A stretch of 54,879 nt of DNA from Hymenobacter caeli (GCF_013294115.1 NZ_JABSNP010000026.1:1-54879), one strand, 5' to 3'. Positions 1 to 9,645 are shown, numbered from the stretch's first letter. Translations and numbers: made by a program. Notes: generated from the letters alone by a model not told the origin.

Positions 1-43
1 TACGCCGTTTATCCGGCGTCTTCTTGGTCTTTTCTGCACTCAT
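1..43 (-). CDS. IS3-family transposase orfA, first 14 codons only
   Basis: ATG at 41-43 on the minus strand opens a frame reading MSAEKTKKTPDKRR before the window ends. The lysine-rich start, about 50 bp inside the terminal repeat, fits an IS3-type OrfA (HTH subunit of the transposase). Too little is present to assign a subgroup. The matching orfB C-terminus is at 54798-54879 on the same strand. Confidence 0.5.
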   Translation of the reverse strand, partial: MSAEKTKKTPDKRR

Positions 44-94
44 GACTCAGGAAATATACGTCCTGCTTCTGTGCGCCTTGACTAGACCACCTCA
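1..94 (-). mobile_element. End of an IS3-family element (orfA side)
   Basis: The minus strand begins with a terminal repeat at position 94 (TGAGGTGGTCTAG...) that matches the repeat at 54785-54808 at 21 of 24 positions, in opposite orientation. About 50 bp inside it an ORF starts at 43 and runs off the window. The flank from 95 (cctt) does not match the flank at the other end (cttt), so no target duplication is visible. The element interrupts the DUF4007-like gene that follows. Confidence 0.75.
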
Positions 95-108
95 CCTTCA
101 CTCAATGG

Positions 109-636
109 GTGATGCTTTACAATTGGTCCAAGGCTTCTGGTAACCCGCTACTACACTTTGTGCTTTACCACAACGAGACCTCATTGGCTAGAAAACAGGT
201 CGAAATTGACTTTGTCAACTGGGCAGATTCGAATGGATTTAAGACAGACTATAAGGACACTATACCAGGTTTAGCTAGCAGAACCTTTGATGCATTGATA
301 GACGAAAGCGCTTTCCGTGCGCTAAGCTTACTCACTATTGCTGATGGTATGGTTCGTCGCACAGACCCTTATGGGGTTCATCCTTTGCTGTTGGCTTATA
401 TACTTTACGACACTCGAAACGGCAGACAGTCCATTACTATCAACGAGTTACTAAGTGAGCCAGGCAACATAGGCCGATTTTTCGGCTACAGTCCTAGCAG
501 CTTAGAAAACCGGCTGAACGACTTGGCCAACATTGGGCTGGTCAAACGCATACAATCTGCTAACCTGAACATGGTAGAACTACCTTACGTTGGGTCCCCT
601 CTCGCCTTAGTAGAACAGTACTATGCAGAGAACTGA
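109..636 (+). CDS. DUF4007-like BREX/Dnd-associated protein, 5'-truncated
   Basis: The reading frame is already open at the IS boundary (FTQWVMLYNW...), and the only starts are GTG 109 and ATG 112, so the 175-aa product is probably the C-terminal part of a longer protein (DUF4007 members are usually around 300 aa). The C-terminal stretch with NELLSEPGNIGRFFGYS followed by a leucine-rich helix resembles the end of DUF4007 proteins, which occur beside PAPS-reductase-like genes in BREX and DNA phosphorothioation loci. The precise role of the family is unknown. Its stop codon overlaps the next ORF (623), so it was co-transcribed with the cluster. Its original promoter and N-terminus appear to be lost. 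Family assignment is from memory of the motif and is moderate. Confidence 0.55.
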   Translation: MMLYNWSKASGNPLLHFVLYHNETSLARKQVEIDFVNWADSNGFKTDYKDTIPGLASRTFDALIDESAFRALSLLTIADGMVRRTDPYGVHPLLLAYILYDTRNGRQSITINELLSEPGNIGRFFGYSPSSLENRLNDLANIGLVKRIQSANLNMVELPYVGSPLALVEQYYAEN

Positions 637-1057
637 GGAACTGTTAGCTAACATCCGGCGGGCACGAAAACGCACTGGGGCCATCTTAGCAGATGGCCTT
701 TTTGAGGCTGTTATTGAGCGGAGCAAACTCAGTGGCTTTGCAGTGGTCGATGGTTCAGTACTCCATAGCGGAAGGGTACTACTAACGGATGACCAGTTAT
801 TGGATAAAGTCAAGCTACTAGCCGGTGGTGTGCCTTGCCTTTTTCTGAACCTGGAAATGTATGTTGCACCACGGTTAAATGACCCAGGCTATCTGAAACA
901 GCTTGTTCATAAGCTAGTAGTGATGGAGCCAAAGCAGCCAATTGTGTTTTTACTGTATTCGGCGAAAGTCTTTTCTTCGTTCGATTCCATATATAGCCAA
1001 TCGTTGCCTACCTCGCAGCACACGCTCAATTTGACCGATAATCAGTATTTTGCATGA
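623..1057 (+). CDS. Small BREX-cluster protein of unknown family (BrxB position)
   Basis: A 144-aa protein whose start overlaps the end of the DUF4007-like gene by 14 nt and which ends 3 nt before the large ATPase gene, so it is clearly part of the operon. No motif I recognise is present. It has a basic N-terminal helix, a hydrophobic central strand (GGVPCLFLNLEMYV) and a second one (QPIVFLLYSAKVF), suggesting a small alpha/beta fold. It occupies the place just before BrxC where other BREX types carry BrxB (DUF1788), but I do not see convincing BrxB similarity. It could be a type-specific core component or an adaptor for the ATPase. Codon use matches the AT-richer cluster rather than the plasmid backbone. 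Confidence 0.6.
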   Translation: MQRTEELLANIRRARKRTGAILADGLFEAVIERSKLSGFAVVDGSVLHSGRVLLTDDQLLDKVKLLAGGVPCLFLNLEMYVAPRLNDPGYLKQLVHKLVVMEPKQPIVFLLYSAKVFSSFDSIYSQSLPTSQHTLNLTDNQYFA

Positions 1058-1060
1058 CAT

Positions 1061-4000
1061 ATGACTACGCTAAGCAGTTTAATTCAACTCTCAACGGCTT
1101 TCTCCGCTGAGATTGACTTATCGACGGATTTTTGCTACAACCTTACTGCTCCCGACCAGAAGATTGAAGGCTACTTGCCCAATCGCAGCTCGCGCCGCGT
1201 AATGAAGGCAATTCTGGACACTATTTCGCCAGGCACTGACCACAAGGTGCACCTCATTCAGGCGTCATACGGTACCGGCAAGTCTTATCTATTACTTATG
1301 CTGGCCCACTTGCTGGGCAACAATGACACCGAGGTGCTGGCTACTTTTCTGCATAAAATTGCAGATAAAGAAGCTCAGATTAAGGATGGCTTAACTGCAA
1401 AGCTGACCGCTCTTACTGAGCGCGATGACAAGTTCTTGGTTGTTATCCCTAACTATGGAGAAACTGACTTTCGGCACGCGCTGCTGAAAGGACTGATTGT
1501 GGCTTTGGATAAGCAAGGTCTTAGCCGTCCACCTACCATGTACCAGCGTGCTGCTGAGGTGTTGGAAGGTTGGGAAGTCTCCAACGAGGAAGGGTACAAG
1601 AAATTTGCTAAAAAGCTCAGCGGCATCCGAATTGAGGATTTCATAGGGCTGCTCCGCGACTTAGATGCGCCTACCTATCAGTCATTTAAAACCTATTTCA
1701 GAGAGATTGTTCAGAACTCGTTTGATGAGTCAGATGTGGCTGACGTGTACACTGTGTATGCAGAGACTGCTAAAAGCATCGCAGCGCAAGGCTATCGAGG
1801 CATTGTAGTGCTCTACGATGAGTTTGGCGATATGCTAAACAGAATGATAAACTCGCCAGAGGGTTCTGGCCTGGCGGTGCAGAAGTTTGTAGAAGGGGTG
1901 AAACGTGCTGGGAATGGGGCAAACATTCTGTTTCTGGCCGCAACTCACCAAAACCCTTCTTCTCTGCAAGAAGATAAAAAACAAGATATAAGCAAGATTA
2001 TCGGCCGGTTCGATACTCATTTGCTCGGTGCTACGAAAGACACATTGGATGGCTCATCTGATGACGTAGAAATCACCGATGCCACCGAGATAATGGGGAC
2101 GGTTTTCATTCGGCCAGCCGATACTAAGCCCCAGTTAGATGCGCTGCTTAAAGCAGAAGATTACGCGAGTAATGCAACCGATTTAGTACGTAAACAAGGA
2201 CTGTACGGCAAGCAAACCGCAGAATGGATAGGCCACAATGTGGTCGAGAACTTGTTTCCGCTCCACCCTCTCACTGCCCGGCTATTACCTAAGTTTTCGA
2301 ACGAGTTCGCACAAAACACGCGTACTATGTTCAATTTCCTCAGCCCTAGTCAGCTTGAGGTAGGTGGATTACAACACTTTCTAAAGACTCAGCCCTTAAC
2401 AGACAGCGGTGGATGGCCTACCCTCTTTACACCTGACCGGCTATTTGACTTTTTCGAGGCCAACCTCAAAGAGGTAAAGTTTGGCATCAACCTGCTTGAT
2501 GATTATAAAACTGCTGCTGCCAAAGTAACCGGAGAAATTGATGCAGAACGTTTGCTTCGCAATGTTCTCATAATGAAAGCTGTGCGCGACAAGCGGTTAG
2601 CCCCACGTCGAGAAATGCTATTTTGGGCACAGAACTGGCCCGTTACTCGCACCGCTGAATTTAACGCTCTGCTGGATGGCCTTGTGAGCAAAGAATGGTT
2701 AGAGCAGAATCCAACAGACCATACATACGATTTTCCATCCTCGGGCGCCCTATCGGTGGGCAATGTAGTAAAGGAAGAAGAAGCTAACCTAGCTGGCTTT
2801 AAGCTGGGAACTTGCATAGGCATTTGGAATAGCCTGGAGCCCCGCCCAGCGCTCGAATCGGCTGAGCAAACCGAGCGTTATGGTGCACTAAGGCGGTATG
2901 AAGTAGTTCCTATTTACCAAGCATCCGACCCGCGTGAGAAACTAGAAAAGCTGGCTGAATACTATAAAGGCCAAGCTGAAAACTGGTCGACAACGGGCTA
3001 TGTCTTCCCGTTGATAGCTGATAATTCTGATGCTATAAAACAGCTTGTCCAAGGAGTTGTGGCCAATAAAGCCGCGCTACCTTATGTATTTTATGCTCAG
3101 CCACGAGACCCGCTGTTTTTTGCTGAGCCACTGAAGAAGACGGTGAAGTACGAGGCGTTGCGAATTGCTATGCAGCGCGACGACATCGTTAATAATCCTG
3201 CCCGCAAAGAAAAGGTAAGCGAGCAGCTGCGCACCGTGGAGGCAGAACTACGTAATATTATTAAGCGCCTGTTCGAGCCAATTAACTGGGAATGGTTTTA
3301 TGCAGATGATAAAACCGCTCGGGATTTCACAAATATCCGCAGCTTCAACAACTGGTTCGATGAGAAAGTAGACGAACGGTTCTCAGAGGTTCCCACTATT
3401 AAAGACGAAGCTTTGTGGTTCGTCAAACGGACGGTGCGCGCTTCCGACCGTGATAGGGCGTTTGCTATTATCTATAATGCTGAGCCCAACAAAATCCCGC
3501 TAGATAGCACCGGTAACGCTCCAGAAGAACGTATTTTACGCAATTTCTTTCAGAAGCTTACCTTATCAAAACAGAAGTCTAGCGAGAAAAGTATTCAGTA
3601 CGGAGATATTACTTCACCTGACTCTGGCACACCTGAAGCAGCCATTTTTAAGCACTTTGATAAAGTTCTGAAAGGCAAGGATAGTGGTGCTCCAGCACCT
3701 GAGCTATTCACTCCGCTGTTACAAGCGCCTTATGGGTTGTCAGAGCACCTGATTAAGTTTTTCTTTGGGTGCTATGTACGCTTTCACTCTCTGCAAATAA
3801 CTCTCTTCCAAAGAGGGATGTTCAAAGAGAAGAATGCCGAACTGTTCAAAGAGCTGTTTAAAAAACCGGTTGATTTTAAAGTTCGTCGAGTAGACATGTC
3901 CTCTAAAGAGGAAAGCTATTTCAAAGATTTGAGGGACTTATTTGATAAAAGAACAGCAAACTCATTTGGGGAAATCGCACGTCAACTTCAAGGAATACAA

Positions 4001-5740
4001 CTCTCAGCACTGCAAAAAACGCTAATTTCACAGCAGGGTGGTGAGGTGAAGAATTTTTTCGAGGCTGTTGCTGAGTTAGGTAGACAGGCAATCATCCCGG
4101 AGCCAGAAGCACGAGCACTTTTCCTGGAAACCTTACCGAATAGCCTGGTAGGTGCTGCTTCGCAGGAAGCTTTTGAGGATGACCCAGCGAATAAACCTAA
4201 GCTACTTGACAAGCTACGTACTTTCAGGCAGTTTCCCTTAGATGCGGATAAGAGGTTTCGCTTAGAAACCCTGCAGCTATTGGCGAAAGAGGTTTTTGGG
4301 GAAACCATTATCAACAAAGATGAAATCCTTGGCGTAACGCAGCGATGGTTTAAAAGTCTATCAGCGGCCCAGCGCATGGCTTCCTTTGCCAATCCGCGCA
4401 TAGCAGCTTGGGTGAACCTCATCAAGAATGGCCCGATGGGCAAAGACATTCTGTCTTGGTACTTCTCCGAGTTAACTGATACTCCCCTGAACGATTGGGA
4501 GGGCAACCTCCATGTACGCCAATCAAAGTATGTGCAGGAGTTCCAGGGCTATAAAAAGTCTGTTGAAGACTTCATTATTGACCCCATTAAGGTGCTGCAA
4601 CACATTGCACGGGAGGTCTTTGAGGTGCCTGTCAGTGAATGCCCTACCGAAGCTGCTTTTGGGACAATGTTTAAAGCTTGGTGGACTTCGCTAGGACAGC
4701 TCAAACAGACTCATAACTACCCTGACACGGCCGCGAAGTGGCTGCTGGATAACATCGATTCCACCGCGCCCACTACGGCTTTATACCTCGATGCTATTCC
4801 TCGGCGCTGGATAGAAAAAGGGAGCCTGCCAAGCATTATTCCTACGAAGTGGGAAGAATGGACTGAGACGCACGTGGCGGCTGTCGCTGCTGAATACCGT
4901 CGATGCTACAACGTAATAAATGCCTGGCAGCCACCCGTAACGGAAGAAGAGTTCTTTACCGGAGTAAGCCAGGTATTTGGTTTAGCGGGCATAACCTGCA
5001 TTGAGGCCCTGAACAAAGGCATTCTGTCTGAGTGGTTCACCAACTTGCCCGCTCGCACCCGGGAAGCAGACTGGCTCAATAAAACGTCGGATGACGCATT
5101 ATTGCTGAATCAGCTGCTCTCCGAAACCTCGCTCTATAGTTTGCTTACGCAGACATTACCTACGCGCTGGGCCTTACCAAGCTTAAAGGATATCAGCGCT
5201 GAAGAACTACCCCAGTTTCTAAAGAAAGTGGAGAATCTAAAAGGTAGTGTCGAGCAGTATCGCCGGCCCTTGCTAGAAGTTGTTGCTGCATTCGACAGAA
5301 AGAAGAAGTACGGGCATGAAACAGAGTATCTGAGCTCACTTTATGATAATCTGCGTAGCCAAGAGGCTTTTACAGTTAAAGCAGATGGTGATGAAACATT
5401 GCTTACCGACTCCTTAGCTAGGTTGATGCTCAACCGCGCTAGAAGTAAAGCAAGCCTGGGCAAACTTATCGAAGAAGTAGCAGCTTACCTCGGGCTACCG
5501 ATTGACAATCATATCTGGGATAAGGACCAGCAGAAGGAGTTCGTAAGCAACTGGAATAAGGCTATATCGACTATTCAAGCGTGGTCTTTTCCTGAAGACC
5601 GCAAACTGGATGATGCTCGAGTTGAGTTAAGTAGCTTCATTCAAGAGTTCTGCGACACCAAAGGCTTGACTTCTACTCAGCGATGCAAACTACTCAATGA
5701 CCTCTTAAACGAGTTGGTGCCATCTGCGCAGGTACTATGA
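1061..5740 (+). CDS. brxC: BREX BrxC/PglY-type P-loop ATPase
   Basis: This 1559-aa protein has a Walker A motif ASYGTGKS at residues 68-75 and a Walker B stretch IVVLYDE at 248-254, in the long STAND/AAA-like layout of BrxC/PglY proteins. These are large cytoplasmic ATPases that act with PglZ and the other BREX proteins to block phage replication. The rest is mostly helical with many charged stretches and no recognisable enzymatic domain. It starts 3 nt after the upstream gene, and its stop overlaps the start of pglZ (ATGA, 5737-5740), indicating translational coupling. The direct PglZ and BrxL neighbours are the main support for the assignment. Whether it belongs to the type 4 form or to a PglY-like DUF6079 group cannot be settled by eye. 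Confidence 0.8.
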   Translation: MTTLSSLIQLSTAFSAEIDLSTDFCYNLTAPDQKIEGYLPNRSSRRVMKAILDTISPGTDHKVHLIQASYGTGKSYLLLMLAHLLGNNDTEVLATFLHKIADKEAQIKDGLTAKLTALTERDDKFLVVIPNYGETDFRHALLKGLIVALDKQGLSRPPTMYQRAAEVLEGWEVSNEEGYKKFAKKLSGIRIEDFIGLLRDLDAPTYQSFKTYFREIVQNSFDESDVADVYTVYAETAKSIAAQGYRGIVVLYDEFGDMLNRMINSPEGSGLAVQKFVEGVKRAGNGANILFLAATHQNPSSLQEDKKQDISKIIGRFDTHLLGATKDTLDGSSDDVEITDATEIMGTVFIRPADTKPQLDALLKAEDYASNATDLVRKQGLYGKQTAEWIGHNVVENLFPLHPLTARLLPKFSNEFAQNTRTMFNFLSPSQLEVGGLQHFLKTQPLTDSGGWPTLFTPDRLFDFFEANLKEVKFGINLLDDYKTAAAKVTGEIDAERLLRNVLIMKAVRDKRLAPRREMLFWAQNWPVTRTAEFNALLDGLVSKEWLEQNPTDHTYDFPSSGALSVGNVVKEEEANLAGFKLGTCIGIWNSLEPRPALESAEQTERYGALRRYEVVPIYQASDPREKLEKLAEYYKGQAENWSTTGYVFPLIADNSDAIKQLVQGVVANKAALPYVFYAQPRDPLFFAEPLKKTVKYEALRIAMQRDDIVNNPARKEKVSEQLRTVEAELRNIIKRLFEPINWEWFYADDKTARDFTNIRSFNNWFDEKVDERFSEVPTIKDEALWFVKRTVRASDRDRAFAIIYNAEPNKIPLDSTGNAPEERILRNFFQKLTLSKQKSSEKSIQYGDITSPDSGTPEAAIFKHFDKVLKGKDSGAPAPELFTPLLQAPYGLSEHLIKFFFGCYVRFHSLQITLFQRGMFKEKNAELFKELFKKPVDFKVRRVDMSSKEESYFKDLRDLFDKRTANSFGEIARQLQGIQLSALQKTLISQQGGEVKNFFEAVAELGRQAIIPEPEARALFLETLPNSLVGAASQEAFEDDPANKPKLLDKLRTFRQFPLDADKRFRLETLQLLAKEVFGETIINKDEILGVTQRWFKSLSAAQRMASFANPRIAAWVNLIKNGPMGKDILSWYFSELTDTPLNDWEGNLHVRQSKYVQEFQGYKKSVEDFIIDPIKVLQHIAREVFEVPVSECPTEAAFGTMFKAWWTSLGQLKQTHNYPDTAAKWLLDNIDSTAPTTALYLDAIPRRWIEKGSLPSIIPTKWEEWTETHVAAVAAEYRRCYNVINAWQPPVTEEEFFTGVSQVFGLAGITCIEALNKGILSEWFTNLPARTREADWLNKTSDDALLLNQLLSETSLYSLLTQTLPTRWALPSLKDISAEELPQFLKKVENLKGSVEQYRRPLLEVVAAFDRKKKYGHETEYLSSLYDNLRSQEAFTVKADGDETLLTDSLARLMLNRARSKASLGKLIEEVAAYLGLPIDNHIWDKDQQKEFVSNWNKAISTIQAWSFPEDRKLDDARVELSSFIQEFCDTKGLTSTQRCKLLNDLLNELVPSAQVL

Positions 5741-8073
5741 AAATTCACCTGGACCCTTTCAGTTTGCAGCCTGCCTCTGATGCACTAGAAGTGGCAGATG
5801 ATGCGAGTTATGTAGTGGCACGCTGCTTACTACTTGACTTCATGCGTAGCACTGAACAAAGCAATCGAGACGTAATTGTTCGGCAAAAACCGTGGATTGA
5901 ATGGTTTGGTGACCTACCTCAGTCTCTCATAGCGCGAGTTTCTCCTTTGGCATTACTCCGCCAAAGGCATCCCAATGTAACGCTGCCAGTTGACCTTACC
6001 GAGTACGATGCACAAGAGTTGAACTTGCTCATTGATATTGATTTTGAGCCTTCTGTTGCTGGCATTACGAAGCATTTTTTTGGTAAGCTGTTAAAACAGC
6101 CCGTTAACTCTGACGCCTCTACCATATATGCACTGACACGATTTGTTGTTCAGAACCCCACTCTGTTAAACAAACGGTATCTCCGCCAGCTCTGGGGCCA
6201 GTATTTGGAGCAACTCCCAAGTGCTTTGGAACCGCTTAGAATGGCTGACGCTGCCTTTGCTAAAGCATTAGGAGATGGTATTTATTTTGGTGGCAACGCT
6301 GAATTGGCTTCTGATTGGGAGCATGATAATGCTGTGTGGTTAAAAAGGGTTTACCAAATCCAAATAGCTGATTTACAACAACTCAAAATACTAAGCTGGA
6401 CAAAGCGGCCATTTAAGCTTATTGATGCCGAGTCAGTACTGGAGAAAAAGGTTAAGCACCACGTTAAAGCGGAGCTTGAAAAAGGTACGCCGCCGTTAGA
6501 GATACTCTCAGGACACTATAGTGGCGAGTTGCAAGCTGTACTTTCTGCTGCTGCTAAAGTCGATGCCGCATTATTATCGGCTCTAGAAGCCCGTTATGCG
6601 GATATCATAGCAAATGACCCACAACTGCATAGACAGCTTCAGACACTTGTCAATACTGAACTCGTAGCCCCTCCAACTAAGCAAGATTTAACTGGCTTAC
6701 CAGTATCAGAGCAATTACGAGTTTGGCAGAAGTGGGCTACAGCCAGCTTTATCCCTTACAAATTCTGGCTTGACCAAGTGAAATTGCCGGCAACCGAGGT
6801 GCTAGATAAGGTTGAGAAATTTTCCAATCAGTATGGCGATTGGTTGTTTACCAACTACTCGACACTCATTGATGATGAGCGCATTCTAACAAATAGTAAC
6901 GTTCGGCAACGAGCCCAACAGTTGCTTAGCTCACCTGGCAGCCGACTCATTTGGCTTATAATCGACGGCTTGCCTGATGCTTACACCGCGCTTCTAATGG
7001 CAGCGTTGAAAAAGCACGGTCTCAATAAAATCGAGGCGGAGTATGCACTGACTGCCCTACCTACTATTACAGCGATAGGTATTCCGGCGTTGCTAAATGG
7101 GCTTAGACCCGATGCTTCTTCTTTTATTTCCGATTCTAAGAAACGCAAGGAAGCCTTAGTACAAGCATTTCCTAATCAGAAGGTTGTCTTTTCCAATTTA
7201 ACTGGAAATTTTGCTGAAACACTCGACGCTGACGCGGACTTGTGCTGCTTGCATTGGCGCGAATTAGATACCTACCAGCACAGGGAGGATAATGAGATTG
7301 AAGGAACACGGGCTGATTATATTGGCCACGAGTTGGACAAGCGTATTGGGTTATTAGCAGCAGCTATGCGGGCGAATCCTGACCGTCGCACACGACTGCT
7401 CATTTCAACTGACCACGGAGCTACCCGCTGTCTGCGTAATGAGTCCGGTATTAGCAATAAGAAGATAAGAGAGGCCGCTGCCGAATCACACGAGCGCTGT
7501 ATAAAGCTTGTGGGCAAGCTAGAACATGAGCACCTTGACGCTGAAGAAACTTATCATTTGACGAAAGCAATAACCCATAACCAAGATGATTGGGTAGCCG
7601 CACGTGGTTATCGGTACTTCGGTAGAAATGACCACGGCTATCGCCATGGCGGACTATCGCCCGAGGAAACCATTGTACCGGTTTTAGTAGCAGAAATGGG
7701 CGTGATAACTGTGAAGGAGCTAGTAATAAGCTACTTCGGCAAGAAAGAACTGGAGTTGGGTAAAACACTTAAAGAAGTACAATTCCGCATATATAATCCC
7801 AATGATTTTATCGTCGAGCTACGGGCCTTGTCAATTGCGGAAGACTCGAAAACCGAGTTTGTTCTTCCAACTCAACTAGCACCAAATAGCAGCGTGACAC
7901 TGAAGACTAGGCTAAAGCTGCCTTCATCGCTACGCCCTCAAGACAAATCCGTTAGTCTAACCGCCTCACTGGAATACGTGTTACAGGGAGACAGCCACAC
8001 TGCGCAAGCTTCTTTCCCTGTGCCCATCCAACAGGCCAACGAGTTGGATGATTTTGACTTTGATAACCTGTAG
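5737..8073 (+). CDS. pglZ: BREX PglZ, alkaline-phosphatase-superfamily protein
   Basis: The 778-aa product carries the PglZ metal-binding core: WLIIDGLPD around Asp410, TDHGAT with Asp559 and His560, and NDHGYRHGG with Asp632, His633 and His637 followed by SPEE. PglZ is the hallmark gene of all BREX systems, and its fold is that of metal-dependent phosphatases and nucleases. The N-terminal 400 residues are helical and unassigned. The C-terminal 120 residues look like an immunoglobulin-like beta domain (VELRALSIAEDSKTEFVLP). All core metal ligands appear intact. The gene overlaps the ATPase gene by 4 nt and is followed after 3 nt by brxL, so the three genes form one transcription unit. Confidence 0.9.
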   Translation: MKIHLDPFSLQPASDALEVADDASYVVARCLLLDFMRSTEQSNRDVIVRQKPWIEWFGDLPQSLIARVSPLALLRQRHPNVTLPVDLTEYDAQELNLLIDIDFEPSVAGITKHFFGKLLKQPVNSDASTIYALTRFVVQNPTLLNKRYLRQLWGQYLEQLPSALEPLRMADAAFAKALGDGIYFGGNAELASDWEHDNAVWLKRVYQIQIADLQQLKILSWTKRPFKLIDAESVLEKKVKHHVKAELEKGTPPLEILSGHYSGELQAVLSAAAKVDAALLSALEARYADIIANDPQLHRQLQTLVNTELVAPPTKQDLTGLPVSEQLRVWQKWATASFIPYKFWLDQVKLPATEVLDKVEKFSNQYGDWLFTNYSTLIDDERILTNSNVRQRAQQLLSSPGSRLIWLIIDGLPDAYTALLMAALKKHGLNKIEAEYALTALPTITAIGIPALLNGLRPDASSFISDSKKRKEALVQAFPNQKVVFSNLTGNFAETLDADADLCCLHWRELDTYQHREDNEIEGTRADYIGHELDKRIGLLAAAMRANPDRRTRLLISTDHGATRCLRNESGISNKKIREAAAESHERCIKLVGKLEHEHLDAEETYHLTKAITHNQDDWVAARGYRYFGRNDHGYRHGGLSPEETIVPVLVAEMGVITVKELVISYFGKKELELGKTLKEVQFRIYNPNDFIVELRALSIAEDSKTEFVLPTQLAPNSSVTLKTRLKLPSSLRPQDKSVSLTASLEYVLQGDSHTAQASFPVPIQQANELDDFDFDNL

Positions 8074-8076
8074 AGT

Positions 8077-9570
8077 ATGAACGACGCGCTCCGCCAAAAA
8101 GTAACTGACGTGTTCGAGTCAGACAGTATTGACAAAAGCCTATACAGTGGGTCTGGCCTTAACGAGCAAAGCATCCCGGTGTTTGTCGGGGAATGGCTTA
8201 TTGACCGCCAACTAAAAGGGGGCGAGTGGGATGAGGATGTCAAGCAGCAGGTAATTGCATTTGTACGCAAGTTCATGCCAAGTAAAGACGATGTTGAAGA
8301 CCTCAAACAACGTCTACGCAATGGTGATAATGTCTCAGTACTTGAGTACGTTAACCCAAGGGTAGACTTAACTAAAGACCAGACCTTTTTAGAATCAGGC
8401 AGCCTCGGTAATCAAAAAGTTCAGATTGAGGAACACTTGCTTAGTCGCTATCCCCGCTTGCTCAAAGGAGGCATGTGGGGTATCGCTATTTATCAGTACC
8501 GCCGTACCGATAAAGGGGGGGAAGTATGGCTGAGCGAATTCAAGCCTTTACAAGCTGCCAAAATAGAGGTTGACGAGTATGTGGAAAAGCGCCATTTATT
8601 CTCCCGCGAGGAGTGGACGCAACTTCTTATCAACTCTCTCGGCTACAATGCTGAAGGCCCAGGAGGCTATACGGAAGATAAAACTCGCTTGGCACTGCTC
8701 ACACGCTTAATTCCGTTTGTGCAAAGACGGGTCAATCTCTTCGAACTAGCTCCGAAAGGAACTGGCAAATCTTTTCTATTTGGACAATTCTCACGCTACT
8801 CTCGTCTGATTGAAGGGGGCGCTGTTTCTCCGGCTGTGCTTTTCTATAACGAGAATACGAAGGTGCCAGGGCTATTCACCCAGTTTGATATCGTTGTGTT
8901 TGACGAAGCACAATCCCTCTCTTTCAGCAGTCCGGACGAAACGGTAGCCAAGCTAAAAGGCTACTTAGAGCAAGGCAAGTACTCCAAAGGCAAGTTTACG
9001 GTATCAGCAGATGCTGGCGCAGTCTTCATTGCCAACGTTCAAATTAAGTCAGATAAAACGCCTGTTAACGCCAAGCATTTATTCAGTGACTTGCCAACTA
9101 TACTGCAAGAAACTGCCCTCCTCGACCGTATCCACGGGCTACTACCTGGCTGGCACCTACCACGAATGGGCGTTGACGCACTATCGAAAGGCGTAGGCTT
9201 AAAAGCTGATTACCTAGGCGAGATATTTCATGCCCTTCGCTTTCGCATAGAGTATGACAAGTTTGTGGAGGAACGGCAGCACTTAATTGACTCTAAGGAT
9301 TTTCGTGACGTTCGAGCCATCTTAAAACTATCAGCTGGCTTCCTTAAGCTTTTGTTTCCAGACCTTTCTACAGTTACGGAGCAGGAATTCGAAGTGTATT
9401 GCCTGCAACCTGCAATCAACCTGCGTCAACGTTTGCGTGAGCAGCTCGCTTACATGGACCCGGAGTTCTCGCGACATGAAATAACCCTACGGCGTGGACC
9501 AGCCTCAGCAATGAAGCACGAAGTTGTTTCGGTAGAGGAATCCGAAGCAACGGATGGTGTAGAAGCTTGA
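8077..9570 (+). CDS. brxL: BREX BrxL-like AAA+ protein lacking a visible Lon domain
   Basis: The 497-aa protein has Walker A PKGTGKS at 226-232, then the BrxL-specific block around SPAVLFYNENTKVPGL, Walker B IVVFDEAQ near 272-278 and a sensor-like stretch ADAGAVFIAN. BrxL is an AAA+ DNA-binding ring needed for BREX restriction. Type 1 BrxL is longer, about 680 aa, with a C-terminal Lon-like domain. Here the protein stops soon after the ATPase and a helical region, and no Lon Ser-Lys dyad region is visible. It starts 3 nt after pglZ and closes the operon. No stem-loop terminator is evident in the 75 nt before the next gene. Confidence 0.85.
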   Translation: MNDALRQKVTDVFESDSIDKSLYSGSGLNEQSIPVFVGEWLIDRQLKGGEWDEDVKQQVIAFVRKFMPSKDDVEDLKQRLRNGDNVSVLEYVNPRVDLTKDQTFLESGSLGNQKVQIEEHLLSRYPRLLKGGMWGIAIYQYRRTDKGGEVWLSEFKPLQAAKIEVDEYVEKRHLFSREEWTQLLINSLGYNAEGPGGYTEDKTRLALLTRLIPFVQRRVNLFELAPKGTGKSFLFGQFSRYSRLIEGGAVSPAVLFYNENTKVPGLFTQFDIVVFDEAQSLSFSSPDETVAKLKGYLEQGKYSKGKFTVSADAGAVFIANVQIKSDKTPVNAKHLFSDLPTILQETALLDRIHGLLPGWHLPRMGVDALSKGVGLKADYLGEIFHALRFRIEYDKFVEERQHLIDSKDFRDVRAILKLSAGFLKLLFPDLSTVTEQEFEVYCLQPAINLRQRLREQLAYMDPEFSRHEITLRRGPASAMKHEVVSVEESEATDGVEA

Positions 9571-9645
9571 GGCTACCCTAGAATTTCTGTCCTTTCGCTA
9601 TATATTTCTTTGTAAAACAGGTTCTATTGCATCCTAAATTATTGC

